From positions 1-64,000 of the forward strand of contig JAJRTN010000002.1 of assembly GCA_024278275.1 (NCBI GenBank): a stretch of DNA of 64,000 bases, read 5' to 3'. The stretch's first letter is position 1; each line of letters opens with the position of its first letter. Positions 7,851-17,574 of this stretch are shown here, in pieces. The translations under genes were made by a program, and so were the position numbers. The notes under the pieces were generated by a model. It was given only the letters and a program-made list of their open reading frames with translations. It was not told where the DNA came from and searched no databases. This DNA is from Candidatus Hydrogenedentota bacterium. Its GTDB lineage: Bacteria; Hydrogenedentota; Hydrogenedentia; Hydrogenedentales; JAJRTN01.

Positions 7851-8003
7851 ACGAGAAGGAAGTAACGAGGCATTTGCGAAATTGGGGATCTTTTCACGTG
7901 CCATCCTGTATGTTGCGGCCAAGATAGCCGCAACATACGGGATCATGTGGCGGTTACGCTGGAAATCGTCTTTTCGCAAATGGCACTAACGAGAAGGAAG
8001 TAA
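7851..8003. repeat. repeat family B, copy 1 (MITE-like) with 15-bp flanking direct repeats
   Basis: ACGAGAAGGAAGTAA occurs at 7851-7865 and again at 7989-8003. Just inside are inverted ends, CATTTGCGAAA on the left and TTTTCGCAAATG on the right. In the centre GTATGTTGCGGC (7908-7919) pairs perfectly with GCCGCAACATAC (7927-7938) around a 7-base loop. The same sequence in the opposite orientation is at 45676-45826. Inverted ends, a central hairpin and a flanking duplication fit a small non-autonomous mobile element. The rest of the gap 7660-8152 shows no gene. Confidence 0.7.
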
Positions 8004-8152
8004 TCAGCGAACCGCCCCGGGACGGCCCGTAAAATGATCCGTCATGTCGCAACCTCCTCGAAAAAATCCTCGATTTTTCCCGTGTTTTTGCGTACGCTGC
8101 CCAGAAACAGGGTCCGATGTTCTTGCGCGCCCTTAACCCAAAGGAAAGTACC

Positions 8153-8551
8153 ATGAATCAATACAACCCCATGCTCGCGCCCGCGCCGAAGGCGTGGAAG
8201 GCCCTGGACGAACAGGAACGGATAGATATGGTCGAGGCCTATCACGACCGCGCCGGCGTGGCATTGCCCAACCCTCGCCTCCACGCCACCCTCCATGTCG
8301 TCGTGGAGAACCAGGTCGCCCTGGGCGACGAGACCCCCATCCGCGGCGAACTCGCCCGGCTGATGCGCGAGGGGCTGGACCGCCACCAGGCTGTTCACGC
8401 CGTCGGCACCGTCCTCGCCGGGATGATGTTCAACATGCTCCAGGGCGATTCAGCCGAAGGTCTTGGTGAACCTAATGAGAAACTCTTTGACGAGGTTCGT
8501 GAACTGACCGCGGAGAAATGGTTTGCCATGGGCAGGGAGAACGATGATTGA
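8153..8551 (+). CDS. DUF1841 family protein
   Basis: A 132-residue soluble acidic protein. The ATG at 8153 follows AAAGGAAAGTACC; an upstream in-frame ATG at 8117 lacks a ribosome-binding site. LHATLHVVVENQVALGD followed by LMREGLDRHQAVHAVGTVLA is the hallmark of the DUF1841 family, small bacterial proteins of unknown function with conserved histidines (H in HVVVEN, H in DRHQAVHA). It stands alone between a repeat element and the sugar-metabolism cluster. Confidence 0.8.
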   Translation: MNQYNPMLAPAPKAWKALDEQERIDMVEAYHDRAGVALPNPRLHATLHVVVENQVALGDETPIRGELARLMREGLDRHQAVHAVGTVLAGMMFNMLQGDSAEGLGEPNEKLFDEVRELTAEKWFAMGRENDD

Positions 8552-8668
8552 CTTTTGGGCGGGACCGTTCCTCCCATTGTCCCTTCCCCTTCATTGCCCC
8601 ACGCGCCATTGACGCCGCCCCACCTCATGGTTTAGCCTAACGGTGCAACCCCCCGGGAGGACCGAGGC

Positions 8669-9892
8669 ATGGCGACGCGGGACACGAAGCCGGAATCGCG
8701 GCGAAGCTTCTTGAAGTTGGCGTCGGTGGCGGCGGGGCTGAGCCTCGTCCCCGCCCGGACGGTGCGGGGCACGACGGCCAATTCCCGCGTCGAACTGGGC
8801 ATCATCGGTTGTGGGAACCGGGGCACCTGGCTCGGGGGACTCTTCGAGGAGAACGCCCCGGCCAAGGTGGTGGCGCTCCATGATTACTTCCGAGACCGCG
8901 TGGAGGCCGCGGGCCAGGCCCTGGCGGTGGGCCCGGCGCGCCGTCACGTCGGCCTGGACGGTTACCACGACCTGCTGGCGGGCGCGCTGGACGCGGTGGC
9001 GGTCATCAGCCCGCCCTACTTTCATCCGGAACAGAGCCTCGCCGCCGTGGAGGCGGGCAAACACGTCTACCTCGCCAAACCCGTGGCGGTGGACGTGCCG
9101 GGCTGCCAGGACATCATCCGCGCGGGCGAAGCGGCGGGAAACCGGCTCAGTGCCTGGGTGGACTTTCAGACCCGGAACAATGAATTCTTCCGCGGTGCGG
9201 CGCGCCGGGTTCATGAGGGCATGATCGGCGCTCCCGTGAGCGGCCAGTTCTCCTACCACTGCGGGCGCCTCGGCATCAAGACGCCCCCCGGCTCGGAAGT
9301 GGCGCGCCTGCGCAACTGGTACTTCGACATCGCCCTGTCCGGCGACATCATCGTGGAACAGAATATCCATGTCCTCGACGTGGCCAACTGGTTCCTCCAG
9401 GGACACCCCGTGAAGGCCACGGGCACGGGCGGACGCAAGGCCCGCGTCGATGTCGGCGACTGCTGGGACCATTTTCTCGTCCAGTACACCTACCCGGACG
9501 AGGTACGCATCGACTTCAGTTCCGGGCAATTCGTCCATGGATACGGCGACCTCTGCATGCGCCTCTTCGGCACGGAGGGCACGGTCGATGCGCACTACGG
9601 CGGGGACGTGTCCATCCGGGCGAAGTCCACCGGCTGGAAGGGCGGCAAGACCAACCGCATCTATCACGATGGCGCGGTGAACAACATCAAGGACTTTTGC
9701 GCCGCCATTCTGAAAAGCAACCCTATCAACAACACGCGCGAAGCGGCCGAAAGCACCCTGACCAGCATCCTGGGGCGCATGAGCGCCTATACCGGGCGTA
9801 CCGTCACCCGGGAAGCCATGCTGGCCAGTACGGAGCGCCTCGACCCGAAGCTGAACCTGCCCGCCGACGGGCCGGATCAGCGCATGGCCTGA
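8669..9892 (+). CDS. twin-arginine exported Gfo/Idh/MocA family oxidoreductase
   Basis: A 407-residue protein with a Tat signal (SRRSFLKLASVAAG) followed by an NAD(P)-binding Rossmann fold, LGIIGCGNRGTW. EAGKHVYLAKPVAVDV carries the conserved (E/A)KP motif whose lysine takes part in catalysis in this family, and the C-terminal alpha/beta domain follows from about residue 170. The start follows CCGGGAGGACCGAGGC. Family members oxidise or epimerise sugars and inositols, and exported members bind NAD(P) before Tat transport. It is followed 80 bp later by a GH106-like enzyme and a sulfatase on the same strand, so a periplasmic sugar-processing role is a fair inference. A possible promoter, TTGACG-18-TAGCCT, lies at 8609-8638. 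Confidence 0.9.
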   Translation: MATRDTKPESRRSFLKLASVAAGLSLVPARTVRGTTANSRVELGIIGCGNRGTWLGGLFEENAPAKVVALHDYFRDRVEAAGQALAVGPARRHVGLDGYHDLLAGALDAVAVISPPYFHPEQSLAAVEAGKHVYLAKPVAVDVPGCQDIIRAGEAAGNRLSAWVDFQTRNNEFFRGAARRVHEGMIGAPVSGQFSYHCGRLGIKTPPGSEVARLRNWYFDIALSGDIIVEQNIHVLDVANWFLQGHPVKATGTGGRKARVDVGDCWDHFLVQYTYPDEVRIDFSSGQFVHGYGDLCMRLFGTEGTVDAHYGGDVSIRAKSTGWKGGKTNRIYHDGAVNNIKDFCAAILKSNPINNTREAAESTLTSILGRMSAYTGRTVTREAMLASTERLDPKLNLPADGPDQRMA

Positions 9893-9899
9893 CGGTGGA

Positions 9900-9950
9900 A
9901 GAGGTGGACATCATGGACCGGCTGTCCACTACGTCCACCAGGCCCACCGG
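9900..9950. repeat. GTGGAC/GTCCAC short-repeat cluster upstream of the GH106-like gene
   Basis: GTGGAC, GTCCAC, GTCCAC and a degenerate GCCCAC recur within 50 bp directly before the GH106-like gene. A similar cluster follows the same gene at 13484-13530. It reads as a degenerate intergenic repeat, not a coding segment. Confidence 0.45.
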
Positions 9951-9972
9951 TTTTACCCGGAGAGGAAAGACC

Positions 9973-12900
9973 ATGAAATCCCTTCGCCCCATCGCGATCC
10001 TCCTCCTGGCCGCGGCCCTGTCTTGCGGGCCCGTCGCCGCGGAGACGCCCTCCCTGGCGGAAGGCTTCCAGGACCCGCCCGCCTCGGCGCGGCCCTGGGT
10101 CTATTGGTTCTGGCTCAACGGAAACATTACACGGGAGGGCATCACCGCCGACCTGGAGGCCATGGCGCGGAACGGCGTGGGCGGCGTGCTCATCATGGAG
10201 GTGGATCAGGGCGTGCCCCTTGGCCCCGTGCCCTTCATGAGCGATGCCTGGCGCGACCTTTTCAACCACGTGGTGCGCGAGGCGGACCGCCTCGGCCTCG
10301 AAGTGAACATGAACAACGACGCGGGGCGGAACGGCAGCGGCGGCCCCTGGATTACGCCGGAACAGTCCATGCAGAAGGTGGTGTGGACCGAAACCGCCGT
10401 GACGGGCGGCAAGACCTTCGACGGCGTTCTGCTCCAACCGGAGACCGTGGCGGGATACTACGGCGACATCGCCGTGTTGGCCTTCCCCACGCCGGGGGCC
10501 ACCCGTATCCAGGATCTCGCGGTCAAGACCAGCCTTCGCGTGGGCTCCGTGCGCCCCGAGGTGAACCAGGCGGTTCCGGCGGGCGATACCGTCGCGCGAA
10601 ACCAGGTCCGGGACCTGTCCGCGCGCATGACTGCGGACGGCCGTCTCACCTGGGACGCGCCTCCGGGCAACTGGACCGTCCTGCGCATGGGCCACACCGT
10701 CACCGGCGCGATGAACGCCCCCGCCCCGGCCAGCGGACGCGGGCTGGAGTGCGACAAACTCAGCCAGGCGGGCATTGAGGCCAACTTTGCCGGCATGATG
10801 GACAAGCTGGCCGCGGACGCGGGGCCCCTGGCCGGGCGCGCCCTGGCGGCGACGCACATCGACAGTTGGGAGAATGGCGCGCAGAACTGGACGGCCCGCA
10901 TGCGCGAGGAGTTTGCCGCGCGTCGGGGCTATGACATGACGCCCTTCCTGCCGGCCTATGGGGGCTTCATCGTGGACAACCTGGAGGTGACCGAGCGCTT
11001 CCTCCGCGACCTGCGTCAGACCGTGTCGGACCTGGTGGTGGACCATTACGCCGGGCGCATGAAGGAACTCGCCAACGCGCGGGGCCTTCGCTTTACGGTG
11101 GAGGCCTATGGCGGCCCCTGCGACGACCTGCCCTACGCGGGGCGGGCCGACGAGCCCATGTGCGAGTTCTGGATCGGCGGGGGCGCCTTTGAAACCTGCA
11201 AACGCATGGCCGGCGCCGCCCACGCCTATGGCAAAACCATGGTCGGTGCCGAGGCCTTCACGGCGGCGGGCCAGGAACGTTGGCTGGAGCACCCCGCCAC
11301 GATCAAGGCCTTGGGGGACCGTGCCTTCTGCGCGGGGGTGAACCGCTTCGTCTTCCACCGCTACGCCATGCAGCCCTGGTTGGACCGGAAGCCGGGCATG
11401 ACCATGGGGCCGTGGGGCCTGCATTACGAGCGCACCCAAACCTGGTGGGAATCCACGGGCCCGTGGCACGCCTATCTCGCGCGGTGCCAGTTCATGCTGC
11501 GCCAGGGCCGTTTCGTGGCGGACCTGTGCTACCTCCAGCCGGAGTCCGCGCTGAAGGCCTACGCCGCCCCGGGCGCCGCGGGCTACGACTACGACATGGT
11601 TCCCGCCGAGGTGGTGCTGACCCGCATGACCGTGAAGGACGGTCGGCTGGTCCTGCCCGATGGCATGCGCTACCGGGCCCTCGTGCTGCCCGACGATCCC
11701 CTCATGACCCCCCGACTCCTGACCCGCGTTCGGGACCTCGCGCGCGGGCGCCACGGTCATCGGCGCGCCGCCCAACAAGTCGCCCAGTCTCACGGGCTAC
11801 CCGGAATGCGACCGGGAAGTGCAACGCCTGGCGGCGGAACTCTGGGCCGGCTGCGACGGACAAGAGGTGAGGGAAAAGCGCTTCGGCGAGGGCCGTGTCA
11901 TTCGGGGCAAGACCCCCGGGCAGGCCTTGCATGACCTGGGGATTCCCAGGGATTTCACCACCTCGGGGAAGCTGGGATACATCCATCGGAGAACGCCCGA
12001 GGCCGACCTGTATTTCGTCGCCAATCCGGAGCCTTATGGGCAAACCACGGTCTGTACCTTCCGGGTATTCGGCAAGCGCCCCGAACGCTGGAATCCCGAA
12101 ACGGGCGAAAGGACACCGGTCGCGATATACGCCGCATCGGCGCAAGGCACGTCCGTCTACCTCGCCTTCGGGCCAAGCGAATCCGCGTTTATCGTCTTCC
12201 GGGAATCCGTCGGCGCGGACGACTCCGTCATTGCCCTGGCCCGCGACGGCGAGGTACTGGCCGGGACCAGGGCGCGCGTGCCCAGGATCCGGGTCACGGA
12301 AGCCCGGTATGGCGTTTCCGGGGACCCCGGGCGAAGCCGGGACGTGCGCGACCTGTTACAACAGCGCATCAACGCGGGCAACTACACCTTGCCCGTGGCC
12401 GAGCTGGTCCGGTCGGGCGACCCGGCGGAGAACGTGGTGAAGACCCTGCGCGCGCGGCTCGTCGTGGATGGCGAGGCGGTCACCCTCCAGGGGCGGGACA
12501 TGGATACGGTGCATCTCGACTACGCCGGGCCGTGCATCACGGTGATCCGAGCCTCCTACGGCGTGCCCGGCGATCCGGCACGCACGCGGGACGTGCGGGA
12601 AAAACTGCAACGCCTCCTCGACACGGGCCGGGATGCCTTTCGCGTCGCCGAAATGGCGGAGGGGGACGACCCGGCCTATGGGGTGGTGAAAACCCTCGAT
12701 GGATTGTATGAGATCGATGGCGACCGATTCCCGCTCCACGGGCTCGACCCCGACACCCTGAAGCTTTACCTGCCCGAAGGGGAGACGCCCGGGGCCACGT
12801 TGCGACGGGGCGCGGGGGAGGCCCTCGTCCTCGAGACGGCCCAAGCGGGACGGTACGACATCGCCTTCGCTTCGGGCAGGACCACCGGCGTCACGGTGCC

Positions 12901-13483
12901 GGAGGTACCGCCTGCCATGTCCGTCACCGGTCCCTGGTCGCTCCGTTTCCCGGAGGGCTGGGGCGCGCCCGAAGCGGTCACGCTGGACCGCCTCGTTTCC
13001 TGGAGCGATCACGGCGATCCGGGGGTTCGGCATTTTTCGGGCACGGGAACCTACCGAAGCACCTTCGTCATGCCCGGTCCGTTCCCGGGCCGGCAAGTCC
13101 GGCGCTACCTGGACCTGGGCGATGTGCGGGTCATGGCGCGGGTGACCCTCAACGGCCGGGACCTGGGCATCCTCTGGAAGCCGCCTTTCCGCGTCGAGGT
13201 CACCGACGTACTGAAGGCCGGCGAAAACACCCTTGAAATTGCCGTGACCAACCTCTGGGTCAACCGCATGATCGGCGACGAAGGGTTGCCCGAGGACAGC
13301 GCGCGCAACCAGAACGGCACGCTCAAGGAATGGCCGGCGTGGCTGAAGGAGGGAAAGCCCGGCCCCACGGGCCGCTTCACCTTTACCACGTGGCGACTGT
13401 GGGGGAAAAACGATAAGCCGCAACCCAGCGGACTGCTTGGGCCCGTGGTGGTGACGGCGGAGCGCGTGATGGAAATAGATTGA
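9973..13483 (+). pseudogene. GH106-like glycoside hydrolase (alpha-L-rhamnosidase type), interrupted by a frameshift
   Basis: The ATG at 9973 (AGAGGAAAGACC upstream) begins a signal peptide MKSLRPIAILLLAAALSCG. The first frame carries the family-typical ARPWVYWFWLNGNITREGI, GVGGVLIMEVDQG and NNDAGRNGSGGPW. Near 11740, in a GC-rich run, the frame shifts by one net extra base (or two missing): the first frame runs to a late stop at 11934, while homologous reading resumes as RAGATVIGAPPNKSPS in the next frame and continues to TGA 13481-13483. The full product would be about 1170 residues. The distal part holds two tandem DUF3395-like units (YGVSGDPGRSRDVRDLL, YGVPGDPARTRDVREKL) and a C-terminal beta-sandwich (TLNGRDLGILWKPPF). 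Both halves are otherwise intact, so a recent mutation or a sequencing/assembly error is likely. It lies between the Gfo/Idh/MocA gene and the sulfatase gene. Confidence 0.8.
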
Positions 13484-13530
13484 GTGGACCAGGTGGACCC
13501 GGCTCAACACCGCTCCACGCCGTCCACTAA
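13484..13530. repeat. GTGGAC/GTCCAC short-repeat cluster downstream of the GH106-like gene
   Basis: GTGGACCAGGTGGAC begins directly after the stop codon, followed by CTCCAC and GTCCAC. It mirrors the cluster at 9900-9950, so the hydrolase gene is bracketed by the same short repeat. Confidence 0.45.
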
Positions 13531-13559
13531 GGCCGCCAAACCAACAAAGGATCTTCGCA

Positions 13560-15110
13560 ATGCCGCACCCTACCTTAAGCCGACGCACGTTTATGAAGAG
13601 CACGGGCGCCACCTTCGCCCTCGCTTCGCTTACTTCCCGAGCCGTCCCGAGCCGAACCCATCTCGTCATCATCACCACCGACGACAACGACGCGGACTCG
13701 CTGGGCTGTTTCGGTTGCCCCCTGCCGGGGATCACGCCGCACATGGACCAACTGGCGGCGGAAGGCGTGCGCTTCGAACACGCCCACACGGTATCCCCCA
13801 CCTGCCAGCCCACGCGCCTCTCCCTCATGACGGGATGCTACCCCCAGAACAACGGCAACACGGGACACGTCGATCCCCTGCGTCCCGGCGTGCCCACGCT
13901 GGCCTCGGAACTGAAGAAAGCGGGCTACTTCACCGCTATCGTGGGCAAGGGCTCGAACTACCTTCCCTCGTCGGCCTTCCAATGGGATCGGTCCGGCTTG
14001 ACGGCGGACGACTGGGACGACACCTCCGACGGCTACTGGTCCATGTGGCGGTCGCCCGAGGGGATCTACAAAGGCACGAAAGAACTCATCGGCAACGCCC
14101 GCGACGCAAACAAGCCTTTCTTCCTCCACCTCAACACCTCCGACCCGCACCGTCCCTGGCCGGGCAGCGTGGATGAAGTGTGGTTCATGAAACGCTTCGA
14201 GAAGCAGTGGGGCAAGAACAAGTACATGCGGCCCTACCCCAGGAACTACTCGCCCGTCGAGGTGCCCGTGCCGGGCTACCTGCCCGACCTGGCGGGCGTG
14301 CGCGTGGACCTGGCCCAGTACTATTCGGGCCTGCACAACGCCGACAGGTTCGTCGGAAAGATCCTTGCCGCCCTGGAGGAAGAGGGATGCCGCGAAAACA
14401 CCATCGTGGTCTGCTTCGGTGACCAGGGCATGTCCATGCCCCCCTCCAAGCAGAATCTCTACCCCTTCAGCACCCGCATCCCCCTGATCATCCGTTGGCC
14501 CGGGGTCACCCCACCCGGCCACGTGGTGTCGGACACCATGGTGGAAGTCATCGACATCATGCCCACCCTTCTCGAAGGACTGGGGCTGCCCGTGACCCCG
14601 GGGATGGACGGTAAAAGCATGCTCGGCCCGCTGCGGGGCCGCGGCGAACCCTGCCGCGATTACGTTCAGAAATCCTATAACTACGCTTTTCGGGGCGTGC
14701 AATGCTTCCCCATGCGGGCCGTGCAGTCGAAGGATTTCCTCTACATCTACAACGCCTGGCCGGGCGAAAAAAACATCAACCCGGCCGGTCCCCTCAAGTA
14801 CGACGGCCTCATGGATCCCCTCACCGGCTTGTGTTGGAAGTCCATGAAAGAGGCCGCGAAGAAAGACGAAGCGCTGGCCAAGCGCGTGGCCTTCATCCGC
14901 GACCGCGTCCCCGAGGAGTTTTATGACCTTCGCACCGACCCCTTCTGCCTGAACAACCTGGCCGGCGATCCCGCCCACGCGAAACGCATGGCCAACATGC
15001 GGGACATGGTGGTGAAGCAGATGGAGGAAACGAACGATCCCCTGTTGGCCAAGTTCCGCGGAGAAGGCCCCATCCCCGAGGCGTGGCTTACCTACACGCC
15101 AAGAACCTGA
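13560..15110 (+). CDS. twin-arginine exported sulfatase (S1 / alkaline phosphatase superfamily)
   Basis: A 516-residue arylsulfatase-type enzyme. The N-terminus has a Tat motif SRRTFMKS. The metal-binding start LVIITTDDNDADSLGCFG is followed by TCQPTRLSLMTG, the C-x-P-x-R signature in which cysteine becomes formylglycine in type I sulfatases. Later GDQGM and the C-terminal subdomain are present. It needs a formylglycine-generating enzyme, which is not in this window. The start at 13560 begins the Tat signal. It follows the GH106-like gene by 76 bp and is the last gene of the rightward sugar cluster, consistent with desulfation of a sulfated glycan before glycosidic cleavage. The substrate is not readable from sequence. 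Confidence 0.9.
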   Translation: MPHPTLSRRTFMKSTGATFALASLTSRAVPSRTHLVIITTDDNDADSLGCFGCPLPGITPHMDQLAAEGVRFEHAHTVSPTCQPTRLSLMTGCYPQNNGNTGHVDPLRPGVPTLASELKKAGYFTAIVGKGSNYLPSSAFQWDRSGLTADDWDDTSDGYWSMWRSPEGIYKGTKELIGNARDANKPFFLHLNTSDPHRPWPGSVDEVWFMKRFEKQWGKNKYMRPYPRNYSPVEVPVPGYLPDLAGVRVDLAQYYSGLHNADRFVGKILAALEEEGCRENTIVVCFGDQGMSMPPSKQNLYPFSTRIPLIIRWPGVTPPGHVVSDTMVEVIDIMPTLLEGLGLPVTPGMDGKSMLGPLRGRGEPCRDYVQKSYNYAFRGVQCFPMRAVQSKDFLYIYNAWPGEKNINPAGPLKYDGLMDPLTGLCWKSMKEAAKKDEALAKRVAFIRDRVPEEFYDLRTDPFCLNNLAGDPAHAKRMANMRDMVVKQMEETNDPLLAKFRGEGPIPEAWLTYTPRT

Positions 15111-15172
15111 TTCCCGGCCGCTATTCCGCAAACGCGGGCAGCCAGTCTGTACCTGGATCCGGGGACACGATT

Positions 15173-15202
15173 TTGACTTCCGGGGCCTTCCTGGGCTAGG
15201 AT
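15173..15202 (+). promoter_or_regulatory. candidate promoter of the acyl-CoA dehydrogenase/ETF operon
   Basis: TTGACT (15173-15178) and TAGGAT (15197-15202) are 18 bp apart. Transcription would start near 15210, leaving a leader of about 100 nt before the GTG start at 15314. Confidence 0.5.
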
Positions 15203-15313
15203 TCAACGCCCTGTCTGGGGGACGGCTGGTCCTCGCCGTCGAGTTCGTGTGCGGTGGTCATGATGCACGCGGAAGGTGGAACCCCTCATTACTCTGTTGA
15301 AAGGGATTGTATT

Positions 15314-17545
15314 GTGACTGATAACGCAACAAGCGCCGCACCGAAAACGTTGCAGACCCTTCCGGGCGACGATATCCGCCAGATCATGTGGCGCTTCGCC
15401 GACCGCTATGATTTGCAGATGATTGTCCAGTCCACACGGGCCGTGGCACGCGGTCCCGTGGCGCGGCTGGTGGCGGAGGGCGGTCGGAACACCCACGAAT
15501 GGACCGAGGGCAAGGCCGAACTCTTTAAGCATTATGACGAGGCGGGTATCACGGGCGCCATTCTCGAACCGGAGCAGGGCGGGCTCTTTGCCAGCCCGAA
15601 GAACCTGCTCTTCGGTCTTATCGCCTATGAATTGTCCTGGGTGGACGCGGGCGCGGCCACGGCCAGCCTGGCGAGCAACCTGGCTTTTGCCCCCATCCAT
15701 GAGAAAGGCACGGAAGAGCAGAAGAACCATTACCTCAACGCCATGAACCCCGAAGCGGGCGACCGACAGATGCGTGGATCCTTCGCACTCACCGAGCCCA
15801 TCCCTTACGTGGGCGTTGATACGGGCACCCTGGGCGGCAAGGTCCGCGTGGCGGAGTGGAACGACGAGGGCGAGCCCATGCTCCAGGTGGAGAAGCGGGG
15901 ACGTTTCATCACCAACATGGACACGGCAAGCTACGTCACCGCGGCGGTCGATTCCGACGATGAGCGGATCAAGGGCTCGTGCATGATTATCCTCGAAGAA
16001 GGCGACGAGGGCCTTTTCGACCGGGGCGCGCCCACGTTAAAGCTGGTGCATCAGCTTTCCTCGACCCGCGATCCCATTCTCAACCTCAAGGTGCCCGCCA
16101 GCCGGATCATCGGCGGTTACACCATCAAGGACGGGGTCATCATTCCGAACTTCAGCCATGGCGAAATCATCGAGGCCGTATTCCGCCGCACCCGCGCCAC
16201 GGTGGGCGTCATGACCGCGGCCAAACTGCTCTCGGCCATCGAGCCGGTGATTCGATACCAGCGGGGCCGTTTTCGCGGGGGCGCGTCCACCCGGGAAGGC
16301 ACTTCCCGCTACGAGATGGGCCTTCAGCAGCGCGAGGATTCCCTGCACCGCCTGATCGATATCTGGGCCACGGGCGAGGCGGCGGCTTCCTTTGGCTTCG
16401 AAACGGTGCGCCTTCTCGATGACTACGATGTGCTGGAGAAGGAAGTGGACGCCCTTCTGGCGGAGCAGGGAATACGCGGCGGGCGCGGCAAGATGAAAGC
16501 GCTCCGCGCCGTCACGAAAGATGCCATCAAACTGATCGGCCTGCGGGCGCGGACCGGGGAATCCCGCGACGAGGCGCGCCAAGCCGAGCTTGAGGGGAAC
16601 CCGCTGGTGCGTTTCCTGCTGCTCGATGCCCAGTCAAACGTGATCTGCCCGGGGTCGAAGCTCTGGAACACGGGCTACGGCGCCACCATGATGCGCGAGG
16701 CCCTCAGCCTCATGGGCGGCTACGGAATCACCGAGGACTGCCCCGGCTTCCTGGCGAACAAGTGGATGGACGCCCAGCTTGAGGCCACCTATGAAGGCCC
16801 CGAAGCTGTGCAGCGGCGGCAGTTGAGCCTGACCATGACGAACGAGGTTTTTCTGGCACTCTTTGAGCAATGGACCCGCGACATGCGGTGCGTGGCTTCC
16901 CAACACCCCGGCACGGGCGCCTGCACGCTGGCCACCGCCATGAAGATGTGGCTCTGGACCCTCAGGCACCTGAAGGTCGCCCGCGACGCCAACAACACCA
17001 AGCTCTACAACACGCCGCGCCAGGGCGTGACCTTCCCGCTGGCCGATGCGTTGTGCTGGATCCTCGCCTCGCGGCAGTACATCCTCGACGTGCTGGAACT
17101 GGCGGAAAAAGGCCCGGAGAATCCCGTCGTTGCCGAGGGACTGGAAGGCACGCTCAATTTCCTCATGGACCTGGGCCATGTCCAGAGTGCGCGGGCCGCC
17201 GGTGAAGTGGGCCGCATTTGCGCCGAATTGGTCTTTGGCTACAATCGCCATCCCGCGTGGGACGATGATGCCCGCGGCTGCTATGGCGAGGCGGAGGTGG
17301 AAGGGCTGGAAGGCGTGATGCCGGGTTTGGAGGCCATGGCCGACGGCAAGGCCGAGGTGCTCCACCCCGATAGCGCGAAGCCCTGCAAGGCGGGGCCGTG
17401 CGTGCATTTCGACGGCTATGAAGCCTTTACCCAATTTCGAACGAAAATGGACGGGTGCCTCACCGGATCGCGGTTGGCCAAGGATCGTGCCGCCCACGCG
17501 CTGACGCAAGTGATGATTCCCGAGGCGCTGGATTACCCCATGTAG
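15314..17545 (+). CDS. large acyl-CoA dehydrogenase-family protein
   Basis: A 743-residue flavoenzyme of the acyl-CoA dehydrogenase family, expected to oxidise an acyl-CoA and pass electrons to ETF. FALTEP and the middle beta-domain lie near residues 155-290. The C-terminal helical domain includes MREALSLMGGYGITEDCPG and YEGPEAVQRRQLS, the usual FAD/ETF-facing segments. It is much longer than the 380-residue classical enzymes and closer to FadE-like or two-domain forms, with an extra C-terminal helical region. The GTG at 15314 is preceded by AAAGGG at good spacing; an in-frame GTG at 15254 lacks a site. Three electron-transfer genes follow on the same strand, so the operon is self-contained. 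The chain length of the substrate is unknown. Confidence 0.85.
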   Translation: MTDNATSAAPKTLQTLPGDDIRQIMWRFADRYDLQMIVQSTRAVARGPVARLVAEGGRNTHEWTEGKAELFKHYDEAGITGAILEPEQGGLFASPKNLLFGLIAYELSWVDAGAATASLASNLAFAPIHEKGTEEQKNHYLNAMNPEAGDRQMRGSFALTEPIPYVGVDTGTLGGKVRVAEWNDEGEPMLQVEKRGRFITNMDTASYVTAAVDSDDERIKGSCMIILEEGDEGLFDRGAPTLKLVHQLSSTRDPILNLKVPASRIIGGYTIKDGVIIPNFSHGEIIEAVFRRTRATVGVMTAAKLLSAIEPVIRYQRGRFRGGASTREGTSRYEMGLQQREDSLHRLIDIWATGEAAASFGFETVRLLDDYDVLEKEVDALLAEQGIRGGRGKMKALRAVTKDAIKLIGLRARTGESRDEARQAELEGNPLVRFLLLDAQSNVICPGSKLWNTGYGATMMREALSLMGGYGITEDCPGFLANKWMDAQLEATYEGPEAVQRRQLSLTMTNEVFLALFEQWTRDMRCVASQHPGTGACTLATAMKMWLWTLRHLKVARDANNTKLYNTPRQGVTFPLADALCWILASRQYILDVLELAEKGPENPVVAEGLEGTLNFLMDLGHVQSARAAGEVGRICAELVFGYNRHPAWDDDARGCYGEAEVEGLEGVMPGLEAMADGKAEVLHPDSAKPCKAGPCVHFDGYEAFTQFRTKMDGCLTGSRLAKDRAAHALTQVMIPEALDYPM

Positions 17546-17574
17546 GGAATTGGCCGGAGGACGCCATATTCTTA

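Noticed and set aside
9877-11793. 638-residue open frame on the minus strand over the GH106-like gene
   Set aside because: High-GC shadow frame rich in H, G and R without motifs; the plus strand carries a signal peptide and family motifs.
13575-15206. 543-residue open frame on the minus strand over the sulfatase
   Set aside because: The plus strand has the Tat signal and the CQPTR sulfatase signature.
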